This document shows, piece after piece, positions 24,907 to 31,781 of a DNA stretch of 36,875 nt (positions are counted from its first letter, which is position 1; every line of letters starts with the position of its first letter). The DNA is taken from NCBI GenBank assembly GCA_040508545.1, contig JBEVMR010000118.1, positions 1 to 36,875 on the forward strand, in the 5' to 3' direction. The position numbers and the translations under genes were made by a program. Source of the stretch: VRUE01 sp040508545 (GTDB lineage: Bacteria; Actinomycetota; Thermoleophilia; Solirubrobacterales; 70-9). The notes beneath the pieces are model-generated. The model made no database searches and was not told the DNA's origin. It worked only from the letters and a program-made list of their open reading frames with translations.

Positions 24907-25653
24907 TCAGGTGCGCTGGCTTGGGATCAGATCGGCACGAGCAATGAGGCTGTCAAGGTCGAGGACCGTGATCCGCCTACGTTCGGTCTTGACCCAGGCG
25001 AGGCCCCGCATCGTCCTCAGCGCCGATGCCACACCCGCGCGTGAGGCCCCGGTCCAGCCGCCGAGATCCTGCTGAGTGACGGGCAGTCGAATCTCGATTC
25101 CCTCCTGGCTGGGATGGCCGTGACGTTCGCAGAGCTCGACCAAGCGAGCCGCGATACGCCCAATCGTGTCCGAAGCTCCGAACTGGACCTGGGTGCGGTT
25201 GGCGTCGCGAAAGCGCCGGCCGATCGCGTCGAAGAGAGCCAGTGCTGCACCTGGCCTTTGTCCCAGAAAGGCACGGAAGTCAGCAGCAGCCAGCGCTTGG
25301 GCCTCGATGGGTTCGATTGCAACTACGTTGCTCGAGCGAGGCTCGGCGCGGACGAAGGAGAGCTCACCCAGCACGTCGCCGGGACCATGGAAGCCGAGCA
25401 CGATCTCCTTTCCCTGGGGCTCGACGAAGGTCGCCTTGACGTGACCCCTGTGCAAGAGGAGCACTGGGTCACCCGGCTCTTCCTGGCGCATCAGGTACTC
25501 GCCGGCCTTGAAGTGGCACGGCCTTCCGATTTCGAGGAGCAGGTCCCGGTCGGGCTTCGAGAGGAGCGCGAGGAAGCTCTTCGGCTTGGGTGGCGCTATC
25601 GGACTTTCGGCCCGCGACCTTCCCGTTGCGTTGGTTCCCCTGTTTGCCGTCAT
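24907..25653 (-). CDS. CRP/FNR-family transcriptional regulator
   Basis: This 248-residue regulator has a cyclic-nucleotide-binding domain at about 27-145 with GDVLGELSFVRAEPRSSNV: G96-E97-L98 and R106-S107 are the ribose and phosphate contacts of cAMP-binding CRPs. It is followed by a dimerisation helix and a winged helix (VTQQDLGGWTGASRAGVASALRTMRGLAWV, 192-221). No FNR-type cysteine cluster is present. In the recognition helix the E. coli CRP residues E181 and R185 are Ala and Ser, so it should not read the standard TGTGA site. It lies upstream of the P450 gene and in the same element as a cyclase, so a cAMP-responsive control of the P450 is a natural inference. Confidence 0.92.
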   Translation of the reverse strand: MTANRGTNATGRSRAESPIAPPKPKSFLALLSKPDRDLLLEIGRPCHFKAGEYLMRQEEPGDPVLLLHRGHVKATFVEPQGKEIVLGFHGPGDVLGELSFVRAEPRSSNVVAIEPIEAQALAAADFRAFLGQRPGAALALFDAIGRRFRDANRTQVQFGASDTIGRIAARLVELCERHGHPSQEGIEIRLPVTQQDLGGWTGASRAGVASALRTMRGLAWVKTERRRITVLDLDSLIARADLIPSQRT

Positions 25654-25749
25654 GGTTCGTGCGGGATCGTTTCACGCTCTCCAGGTTGCGCGATCCGCGG
25701 ATTCAAACAAGGGTCGAGCTAGTCCTTTCTTAGGATTTCAACTCCGTCT

Positions 25750-25851
25750 CGTTCCCTAATCCGTTCCCTAACGAAAGTCCGTCGATAGGATTTGGCTCTG
25801 CAGTGCCCCGGAGGGGTGCCGGAGTGGTTGAACGGGGCAGTCTCGAAAACT
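25750..25851 (+). repeat. Direct repeat C: tRNA promoter region plus tRNA 5' half
   Basis: This is the partner of the repeat at 19245-19346 (95 of 102 identical). It includes the paired GTTCCCTA motifs at 25751 and 25763 and TAGGAT at 25786-25791, 18 bases before the tRNA. Here the tRNA half continues into the correct 3' half, so this promoter presumably drives the working tRNA. Confidence 0.9.
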
Positions 25852-25896
25852 GTTGGCGTCGCAAGGCGCTCGTGGGTTCGAATCCCACCCCCTCCG
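25810..25896 (+). tRNA. tRNA-Ser (CGA), complete
   Basis: This 87-base class II tRNA has acceptor GGAGGGG pairing with CCCCTCC and G as discriminator. The anticodon stem is CAGT/ACTG, with loop CTCGAAA giving anticodon CGA (reads UCG). It has a long variable arm and a GTGGGTTCGAATCCCAC T-arm; CCA is not encoded. Its first 39-42 bases recur at 16615 and 19305. If the insertion model is right, it is a chimera of an imported 5' half and the native 3' half. Confidence 0.97.
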
Positions 25897-25917
25897 CTTA
25901 GTCTGAGTCTGCGAAGA

Positions 25918-25952
25918 GCGCTTCTGGATGGCTTGGGCTGATCTAGAAGCGC
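25918..25952 (+). terminator. Stem-loop after tRNA-Ser(CGA)
   Basis: GCGCTTCTGGAT (25918-25929) and ATCTAGAAGCGC (25941-25952) pair at 11 of 12 positions around an 11-base loop, 21 bases past the tRNA. A T-run is lacking, so termination is plausible but not certain. Confidence 0.45.
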
Positions 25953-25986
25953 CAGCTTGTCGGCGTCTATTGGTAGCGTCGTAGCG

Positions 25987-26682
25987 ATGGGACTTGCAAC
26001 GAAGATCGATCACGCTGAGTCCATCGTTGGGCGCCATCATCCGGTCGGCGCATCGACTGGGTACATGCAGAAGCTCCGTGGAGATTGGGAGGCGCAGGTA
26101 GCTGAGGCCTGGGGCGTTTCTTCCTCCGCGATAGAGCTCTCGGCTCTCTCGGAGGGAGAGCTGCCGTCTCTTGCCAAGTACCTGCGCGAGGCTCCAAGCT
26201 TGCCTTTCCGCTACATCAGCATCCATGGTCCTTCGAAGGGTCGCCAGATGGACGAGGAGCAGCTCGTTTTTGCCCTTGGCCAGTTGGCGAGCTGTGCCCA
26301 CGCAGTCGTGATGCACCCCGACACGATGGAAGATCTTGGTCTGTATCGGCCGCTGGGGCACAAGCTCCTGCTCGAGAACATGGATGCTCGCAAGGCCGAG
26401 GGGCGGACTTGTGAGGAGCTCGAACGGGCTTTTGCGGAACTGCCGGAAGCGGGCTTTTGCTTTGACGTCGCCCACGCCTGGTCGGTAGATCGCAGCATGT
26501 CGCTGGCAAGCGATCTTCTCGATTGCTTCGGAGAACGCCTACGACACGTCCATCTCAGCTCGCTCTCCGAGGAACTGCATCACGTCTCGCTTACCGCCGA
26601 GGATGAGGACCTCTTTCAGCCGGTACTGAGGCGTTGCCTCGATGTTCCTTGGATCCTCGAGGCCCCACCAAGCACCGTGTGA
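25987..26682 (+). CDS. Xylose-isomerase-like TIM-barrel metalloprotein
   Basis: This 231-residue protein looks like the sugar-phosphate isomerase/epimerase and AP-endonuclease-2 TIM-barrel family. Strand-end residues typical of its metal site are present: E50 (IELS), H80 (SIHGP), H110 (MHPD), E130 (LLENMD), D160 and H163 (FDVAHAW), H189 (HVHLSS) and E225 (ILEAP). An active metalloenzyme is therefore likely, but isomerase and endonuclease roles cannot be separated. The ATG at 25987 is chosen over an earlier GTG near 25957 because the barrel begins soon after. It sits 9 bases before a nucleotidyltransferase gene, and its base composition is somewhat less GC-rich than the left half of the window. 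Confidence 0.8.
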   Translation: MGLATKIDHAESIVGRHHPVGASTGYMQKLRGDWEAQVAEAWGVSSSAIELSALSEGELPSLAKYLREAPSLPFRYISIHGPSKGRQMDEEQLVFALGQLASCAHAVVMHPDTMEDLGLYRPLGHKLLLENMDARKAEGRTCEELERAFAELPEAGFCFDVAHAWSVDRSMSLASDLLDCFGERLRHVHLSSLSEELHHVSLTAEDEDLFQPVLRRCLDVPWILEAPPSTV

Positions 26683-26691
26683 CCTGGCGCC

Positions 26692-27684
26692 ATGGAGTCC
26701 AGCGAAGGTAGTCCGCTGAGAAGCCTGGCCGAGGCGACCGGCCGCGATTTTCCTCATTTGTTCGCGGCGCGCGAGCGAACCGCCGCTGGCCTTGTTGAGA
26801 AGCGCGCGTCTCTCGAGTCCCTTCGGCACAGCCCCGAGGCCTCCATCGTTCTGATGGGCTCCTGGGGGAGGGCAGAGGTAACGGCCGGCAGCGACGACGA
26901 CTTCATGGTCCTTGTCCATGGCGGTGCCGGCATGGAGGTGGAACCCACGGTCGACGCGGTGAGCGGTGTGCTCGATCACGCCCCGAGCGACGAAGGGCCT
27001 TTTGCAGCTCCGGTCTTCAGCGAGAGGCTCGTCCATGACATTGGACTGGATCGCGACGACAACAAGAACCTGACGCGGCGAATGCTCTTCCTGTTGGAGT
27101 CGGTTGCGGTTACCGGGGATGACGTCTACGGCACCGTGCGCGAGGAAGTCCTGAGCCGCTACCTGGACGAGTCGGTCAAGGCATATCGACCACCGCGCTT
27201 CTTGCTGAACGACGTCGTTCGCTACTGGCGCACCATTTGCGTCGACTTTGCCGGCAAGGAGCGAGAAGGACCGGAAAAGTGGGGCCTGCGGAACGGGAAG
27301 CTGCGTACGTCTCGGAAGGTCTTGTTCGCTGGCGGTCTCCTGCCGGTGCTCGAATGCGCTCGGTTCGACCTGGCGCCGATGCGGGCCTTTCTGGAGGAGC
27401 AGCTTGGAACGCCCCCCACTGATCGGATCGCTCAGTCCTTCTTGAAAAACGAGGCGAACGACGAGGGCGCTCGAACGCTAGGCGCCTATGACGACTTCGT
27501 CGGGCGAATGAACGAGACGGACTTTCGTCACGACCTGCAAGGTGTGACTCGCGGGAACGCTGGCGAGTCAGCTGCCTTTTCCGACGTATCGCGGATAGGC
27601 ATGGAACTAGAGGCCGGATTGCTCGCGCTGCTCTACGAGACTCGAACCTTGCCGCCAGTAGTCCGCGACTACGCCATCTTCTGA
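26692..27684 (+). CDS. Polymerase-beta-superfamily nucleotidyltransferase (DUF294/GlnD-like)
   Basis: The 330-residue protein has the nucleotidyltransferase signature MGSWGRAEVTAGSDDDFMVLV: GS-x-GR at 56-60 and metal-binding D68 and D70. The rest is helical, with a conserved-looking NDVVRYWRTICVDFAGK block that recalls the DUF294/GlnD-like helical region, but no HD, CBS or ACT domain is seen. It may nucleotidylylate a protein, RNA or small molecule; the target is not known. It forms an apparent two-gene operon with the TIM-barrel gene (9-base gap). Confidence 0.8.
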   Translation: MESSEGSPLRSLAEATGRDFPHLFAARERTAAGLVEKRASLESLRHSPEASIVLMGSWGRAEVTAGSDDDFMVLVHGGAGMEVEPTVDAVSGVLDHAPSDEGPFAAPVFSERLVHDIGLDRDDNKNLTRRMLFLLESVAVTGDDVYGTVREEVLSRYLDESVKAYRPPRFLLNDVVRYWRTICVDFAGKEREGPEKWGLRNGKLRTSRKVLFAGGLLPVLECARFDLAPMRAFLEEQLGTPPTDRIAQSFLKNEANDEGARTLGAYDDFVGRMNETDFRHDLQGVTRGNAGESAAFSDVSRIGMELEAGLLALLYETRTLPPVVRDYAIF

Positions 27685-27706
27685 GCCCGGCGTCCCTTCC
27701 GCTCTC

Positions 27707-28456
27707 TCAGGCAAGCTCGGCGGTCACCAAACGCAGGCCGACGTCGAGCTCGGGCAGCTCGCGGAGCCGGCCGTTGCGCTCGTCCCAGCGGCCGCTCTCG
27801 AGGTCGGCGCTCAGCCTTGCCAGGCCCCGCTCGATCTCGTCCTGGGGCATCAGGTGCCAGCACGAGCTGCCGCGGCGGACGTCGGAGTCCAGGTGCATCT
27901 CCGGCCGGTCCCAGATGCCGATGAAGAAGCCGTCGGCGCAGTTGCTCGGCACCGGCACCACCTCAACCGAGGAGTTGGGCAGGGCCGCGGTCAGCTCTGC
28001 GATGGGCGGCATCATCTCGCCGTGGTACTCGATCGCGCTGGGAAAGTAGTCGCGCAACCACAGCTCATCCACCCCCGCCGGGTCGAAGCTGAGGACTACG
28101 ACGCGCCGGCGCACGACCCGGACCATCTCCGCGAGCCCCTTGGCGAGGTCGTTCCAGTGATGGACGGTGATGATCGCCATCGCGGCGTCGAATCTTCCGT
28201 CCTCGAAGGGCAGCTCCTCGGCGACGCCCTGGATGACCGGGGCCGATCCTGGCGGGCGCTGCGCGATCATCTCCCGCGAAGGCTCGACCGCCGTCACCTC
28301 GCGGCCGGCCGGCTCATACGAGCCGGTGCCGGCACCGACGTTGAGCACGGTCTCCGCATCGCCCAGGGCCGCTTCTAGGCGGGCTGCGATCCCCGGCTCC
28401 GGTTGGCGAACAGCGCTGTAGCCGAGCCCGATCCGGTCGTAGGCCGCCTCCGTCAT
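27707..28456 (-). CDS. Class I SAM-dependent methyltransferase
   Basis: This 249-residue soluble methyltransferase has motif I VLNVGAGTGSYE (37-48), an acidic motif II end at VTAVEPS, and a motif III/IV region LPFEDGRFDAAMAIITVHHW, all of the ubiquinone/menaquinone or methyltransferase-11 type. The substrate is unknown. It is convergent with the nucleotidyltransferase gene and divergent from the phospholipase-D-like gene. Confidence 0.87.
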   Translation of the reverse strand: MTEAAYDRIGLGYSAVRQPEPGIAARLEAALGDAETVLNVGAGTGSYEPAGREVTAVEPSREMIAQRPPGSAPVIQGVAEELPFEDGRFDAAMAIITVHHWNDLAKGLAEMVRVVRRRVVVLSFDPAGVDELWLRDYFPSAIEYHGEMMPPIAELTAALPNSSVEVVPVPSNCADGFFIGIWDRPEMHLDSDVRRGSSCWHLMPQDEIERGLARLSADLESGRWDERNGRLRELPELDVGLRLVTAELA

Positions 28457-28520
28457 GGCACCGGACTATACGAATCCAATCCCCGAATTCATTCAGGATC
28501 AGTAGAGTGCTCATCTCGGA

Positions 28521-29729
28521 ATGCCAGAGTTCGCGGGAGGAAAGATCGAGGCGTACGTGGGTCCCGACGACCTCGGTGGGCCCGACGACCTCGAGCAGGC
28601 GATAGTCGACTTCATCGGCGGCGCCAACAGCTCGCTCGACATCGCCGTCCAGGAGATCGATTCCGAGCCGATCGCCCAGGCGATCCTCGACGCCCGCTGG
28701 CGTGGGGTCAGGGTGAGGATCGTGCTCGAGCAGGACTACCTCTGCGAGGAACGCCTGCCCGACGACGACGACAAAGACAGACCGATGCCGGAGCCGGGGG
28801 AGAGCCTCGAGGATGCGGTTCGCAGATGGCAATGGACAGCTGCCAGCGGCGGCCTCGCCGAGAACAGGCGCATCGTCTCGGCCCTGCTGCAGTCGAACGT
28901 CGACGTCAAGGCCGACTTCAACCCGAAGATCTTCCACCAGAAGTTCATCCTGCGCGACAACCGCCCCGTCACGCTGAAAAAAGGCGAAAAACCGAAAAAA
29001 AGGAATCAGGCTCTCCTGACGGGGTCGACGAACTTCACCAAGACGGACTGCCACAGAAACCTGAACCACGTGTTCGTCTTCCACGACGACAACATCTGCG
29101 ACGCGTACCAGGGCGAGTTCGACGAGATCAAAAGGGGCAACTTCGGGCGCGACGGGCTCGGCTCGATCCCGCGCGCCTACAACCTCAACGGCGTCCCGGT
29201 CAAGGTTCTGTTCGCACCCGATGACGTGCCCGAGCAGGAGGTGATCAAGCAGGTGCTGAAGGCGGAGAAGGAGATCGAATTCGCGATCTTCACCTTCGCC
29301 GGCTCGTCGGGGATCGACGACGCCCTGCTGATGACGGCCAACGCCGGGCGCGAGATCGTCGGGGCACTCGACCCCACCCAGGCAAGGCCGTCGTGGGCGG
29401 CGCCGCGCGCCGCGCCCGCATGGCTCGACCACGAGCACATCAGCCTTCACCTCCCCAGCGAGGAGAAAATGCCGGGGTTTCGCAAACTGCACCACAAGCT
29501 GATGACGGTCGACAGCCACACGGCGGTTGCCGGGAGCTTCAACTACACCGCGCCCGCGAACGAGTACAACGACGAGAACCTATTCGTGATCGGCAGCGCC
29601 TACGAGAAACTGCCGAAAGAGCAGGGCGGGCCGGTCGACATGGACGCCTGCGCGCAGATCGTCGACTACATGCGCACCGAGATCAAGCGCATAGTGTCGA
29701 AGTCCGAGGAGTGGAACGCCGCCGCCTGA
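28521..29729 (+). CDS. Phospholipase-D superfamily protein with two HKD motifs
   Basis: The 402-residue protein has two PLD repeats: HQKFILRD (139-146) followed by GSTNFT (168-173), and HHKLMTVD (324-331) followed by GSFNYT (338-343). Both HxKx4D motifs are intact, so the active site should form. No signal peptide or membrane helix is evident, unlike cardiolipin synthases, so a cytosolic phosphodiesterase or nuclease is as likely as a lipase. An A-rich stretch near 28976-29002 encodes a lysine-rich insert (TLKKGEKPKKRN) between the first HKD motif and its GSTNFT strand. Convergent with the RTX-like gene (7-base gap). Confidence 0.88.
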   Translation: MPEFAGGKIEAYVGPDDLGGPDDLEQAIVDFIGGANSSLDIAVQEIDSEPIAQAILDARWRGVRVRIVLEQDYLCEERLPDDDDKDRPMPEPGESLEDAVRRWQWTAASGGLAENRRIVSALLQSNVDVKADFNPKIFHQKFILRDNRPVTLKKGEKPKKRNQALLTGSTNFTKTDCHRNLNHVFVFHDDNICDAYQGEFDEIKRGNFGRDGLGSIPRAYNLNGVPVKVLFAPDDVPEQEVIKQVLKAEKEIEFAIFTFAGSSGIDDALLMTANAGREIVGALDPTQARPSWAAPRAAPAWLDHEHISLHLPSEEKMPGFRKLHHKLMTVDSHTAVAGSFNYTAPANEYNDENLFVIGSAYEKLPKEQGGPVDMDACAQIVDYMRTEIKRIVSKSEEWNAAA

Positions 29730-29736
29730 GTAGGGG

Positions 29737-30438
29737 TCAGCGCTGGGGGCCGGTCTCGCAGCGCAGCGAGTAACCCCAGCCGGGACCGCCGTCGCAGTGG
29801 TCGCGGTCGCGCCCGCCGTAGAGCTTGTCGGGGTTGGGGCCGCCGAAGAGCCAGTCCCTGCCTCCTTCGCCGTGGCAGCCGTCCTGCCCCGCGCCCATGA
29901 TGCAGACGTCGCGCCCGGGGCCGCCCCAGCAGCCGTCGCTGCCGGCGCCGTGCTTGCAGTAGTCGTTGCCGGGGCCGCCGACGCAGTCGCTGTTGTCCTG
30001 CCCGGTGATGCAGACGTCGTCGCCCCCGCCGCCGACGCAGCGGTTGCGCCGCGCTCCCTCCGAGTAGCAGGTGTCGCGCTCGTCGTTGCCGATGAATTTG
30101 TCCGAGCCGTCGCCCAGGTAGACGGTGAGGGGGCGGGGGAGGGGGTCCTTGACCCTGACGAAGTCACCCGAGGGCCCCATGTCGACCTCGATGCGGCCGG
30201 CGTGGCGCAGCGGGCAGACGGCGACCATCCGGTAGCGCTCGAAGCGACAGCCGGTCGGCTGGGCGTGGGCCATCTTGCCGCGCACCACCAGTCGCGAGCC
30301 CTCCATGCTCAGCCGCAGGTGCGAGCCGGAGGCGGCTCCGTGCACGACCACCTGGCCCTGCGGGGTCGCAGAGGCGGAGAAGAGAGTGAGCACCAGCGCA
30401 GCAGCCAGCACGAGCACAGTGGCTGTTCCCCGAGCCAA
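29737..30438 (-). CDS. Secreted RTX-like protein with cysteine-periodic beta-roll
   Basis: This 233-residue protein has a signal peptide (MARGTATVLVLAAALVLTLFSASA), an N-terminal region of about 80 residues and then RTX nonapeptides of the GGxGxDxUx type, such as GGPGNDYCK, GGPGRDVCI and GGGGDDVCI. Seven cysteines occur exactly every nine residues (134, 143, 152, 161, 170, 179, 188), each at the normally hydrophobic U position. Calcium binding is expected outside the cell. The start is TTG at 30438; a GTG at 30417 is possible but would remove the basic end of the signal peptide. It lies 89 bases downstream of a LuxR-type gene on the same strand. Confidence 0.8.
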   Translation of the reverse strand: MARGTATVLVLAAALVLTLFSASATPQGQVVVHGAASGSHLRLSMEGSRLVVRGKMAHAQPTGCRFERYRMVAVCPLRHAGRIEVDMGPSGDFVRVKDPLPRPLTVYLGDGSDKFIGNDERDTCYSEGARRNRCVGGGGDDVCITGQDNSDCVGGPGNDYCKHGAGSDGCWGGPGRDVCIMGAGQDGCHGEGGRDWLFGGPNPDKLYGGRDRDHCDGGPGWGYSLRCETGPQR

Positions 30439-30527
30439 AAAGATCGCGACACCTTAGACGACTGGCCCGATCCAATTGCGTCCGACCTGGGTACCGCGTC
30501 GTACTCCAAGCGATCGGGCCGCTGCAC

Positions 30528-30728
30528 TCAGGTCTTGACGAGGCCGCGTGTGAGCGCGCACTGGACGAGCTCCGCGCGGCTGCTGACGCCGAGCTTCTGC
30601 TGGATGTGGGCGCGGTGAGTCTCCACCGTGCGCACGCTGATGAAGAGCTTCTCGGCGATCTCCGCGTTGGTGTGACCGAGGGCGATCAAGCGCAGAACGT
30701 CGGTCTCACGCTCGCTGAGATCGGTCAC
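30528..30728 (-). CDS. Single-domain LuxR-type HTH regulator
   Basis: The 66 residues LSERETDVLRLIALGHTNAEIAEKLFISVRTVETHRAHIQQKLGVSSRAELVQCAL form a complete LuxR/GerE DNA-binding domain and nothing else; the receiver domain of a NarL-type response regulator is absent. A GGAGGG sequence stands 6 bases before the GTG start at 30728, and the upstream bases are non-coding, so this seems a real short gene rather than a fragment. It might be controlled by abundance alone, as with GerE. The RTX-like gene lies downstream on the same strand. Confidence 0.82.
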   Translation of the reverse strand: MTDLSERETDVLRLIALGHTNAEIAEKLFISVRTVETHRAHIQQKLGVSSRAELVQCALTRGLVKT

Positions 30729-30771
30729 GAGGGCCCCTCCATCACCCCTCGATCCTAGCCCCCCGGCGGGT

Positions 30772-30795
30772 ATATACCACTCTCGTACCTTGACA
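30772..30795 (-). promoter_or_regulatory. Possible promoter of the LuxR-type gene
   Basis: On the minus strand TTGTCA (30790-30795) is followed about 14-16 bases later by TATATACC. The -35 box is the same hexamer that serves as TTGACA on the other strand, so the divergent promoters would overlap and compete. Confidence 0.35.
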
Positions 30796-30819
30796 ATTCC
30801 ATACTCGTATGTTTATCCT
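30790..30819 (+). promoter_or_regulatory. Promoter upstream of the collagen-like gene
   Basis: A perfect TTGACA (30790-30795) is followed 18 bases later by TATCCT (30814-30819). This leaves a leader of about 145 bases before the collagen-like gene, containing at least one small hairpin, GCCGC/GCGGC at 30920-30936, and an AAGGAG at 30957-30962. Confidence 0.5.
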
Positions 30820-30973
30820 GGGCAAGGTCGTTTGGGAACGCGAGTGTTAGTCCAAGGAACGGGCTTGTTTGCGAGCCAGGCGACGCAACAGGGACCAATA
30901 ACCGAGTCCGCCACAGGGAGCCGCATGGGAAGCGGCAGGCAGAGGGGCTCAGGGACAAGGAGAAGAGATTCGA

Positions 30974-31699
30974 ATGCTCTCGCCACTACGCAACCGCTTC
31001 GGCATCCCGGGCGTGATCTCGGTGATCGCCCTCGTCTTCGCGATGTTTGGCGGCGCCTACGCCGCAACGAGCTCTGAAGGCGGCAATGCCACCAGCTCGG
31101 CCAAGGCCAAGAAGGGCCCACGCGGCCCCAAGGGCCCGAAAGGGGACACCGGCCCCGCTGGCCCGGCCGGTCCAGCAGGAGCGCAGGGCCCAGCGGGCCC
31201 CGCCGGCGCCAAGGGTGACAAGGGCGATAAAGGCGACACCGGCGAAAAAGGTGAAAAAGGTGAAAAAGGCGCGAAAGGTGACAAAGGCGCCCCGGGTGAT
31301 CCCTGGAGTGTTGGCGGAACCCTTCCCGGTGGCGAGACCGAGACCGGCACCTGGGCATTCGATACGGAGCCCGAAATGCTCCCATTCGTCATGCGATCGT
31401 CGATCTCTTTCAGCATCCCTCTCGAAAGCGCCCTTGACGCATCGAACGTTCACTACGTTGCCCCGGCAGGAGCGCCGACCACCGAATGCCCAGGATCCGT
31501 TGCAGCTCCCGAAGCTGCACCCGGTCATCTCTGCGTATATGCCGGCGAAGCCCAGTCAGTGGTCATCGCCAGCAATTCGATCCGCAAGGCGGACGCTGCA
31601 GCACCCGGCGCCTCGACTGTGGGCGCCTTGGTCACCGCCGTTCCGATCGCCGAAGAAGCCTTTGCCTTTGGCACCTGGGCTGTAACGGCAGAAGAATAG
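30974..31699 (+). CDS. Secreted collagen-like protein
   Basis: The 241-residue protein has an N-terminal hydrophobic export segment (VISVIALVFAMFGGAYAA, about 14-31) and then 20 uninterrupted Gly-X-Y triplets (48-107), first Pro-rich (GPAGPAGPA), then charged (GDKGDKGDTGEKGEK). These should form a trimeric collagen helix on or outside the cell. The C-terminal 130 residues form a globular domain with two cysteines (ECPGS, HLCVY). No prolyl hydroxylase is nearby, and bacterial collagens do not need one. A hairpin separates it from the surface-protein genes downstream. Confidence 0.88.
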   Translation: MLSPLRNRFGIPGVISVIALVFAMFGGAYAATSSEGGNATSSAKAKKGPRGPKGPKGDTGPAGPAGPAGAQGPAGPAGAKGDKGDKGDTGEKGEKGEKGAKGDKGAPGDPWSVGGTLPGGETETGTWAFDTEPEMLPFVMRSSISFSIPLESALDASNVHYVAPAGAPTTECPGSVAAPEAAPGHLCVYAGEAQSVVIASNSIRKADAAAPGASTVGALVTAVPIAEEAFAFGTWAVTAEE

Positions 31700-31732
31700 T
31701 AACCACGCTCAAACGCTCCAACACACACCCAC

Positions 31733-31758
31733 ACCCGGACGGCTTTGGCCGTCCGGGT
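31733..31758 (+). terminator. Strong stem-loop between collagen-like and NHL genes
   Basis: ACCCGGACGGC and GCCGTCCGGGT form a perfect 11-base stem with a TTTG loop, 34 bases after the collagen-like stop. No T-tract follows. It may terminate transcription, trim downstream expression or protect the upstream mRNA's 3' end. A Shine-Dalgarno-like AGGAG follows at 31765-31769. Confidence 0.55.
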
Positions 31759-31781
31759 ACGGCCAGGAGAACCACACACCG

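Larger units (their letters stand above)
19347..25851. mobile_element. Putative tRNA-borne element B (no integrase seen)
   Basis: This segment lies between repeat B and the end of repeat C within the complete tRNA. It carries a cyclase-ATPase-SCP2 gene, a P450 gene and a CRP-family gene. Its right end supplies a promoter and 5' half that complete tRNA-Ser(CGA) with the original 3' half. The flanking 102-bp direct repeats are what sequential site-specific integration at the anticodon loop would leave. No integrase gene is visible. Confidence 0.5.

Noticed and set aside
24800..25653. The P450 and CRP-like proteins both begin MTANR, suggesting a shared leader
   Set aside because: The DNA differs at several codon positions and similarity ends after five residues; coincidence is sufficient.
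19192..25986. A hidden integrase or transposase in element A or B
   Set aside because: All frames in the gaps were considered. No tyrosine or serine recombinase motif, DDE motif or terminal inverted repeats were found, so no such gene is called.
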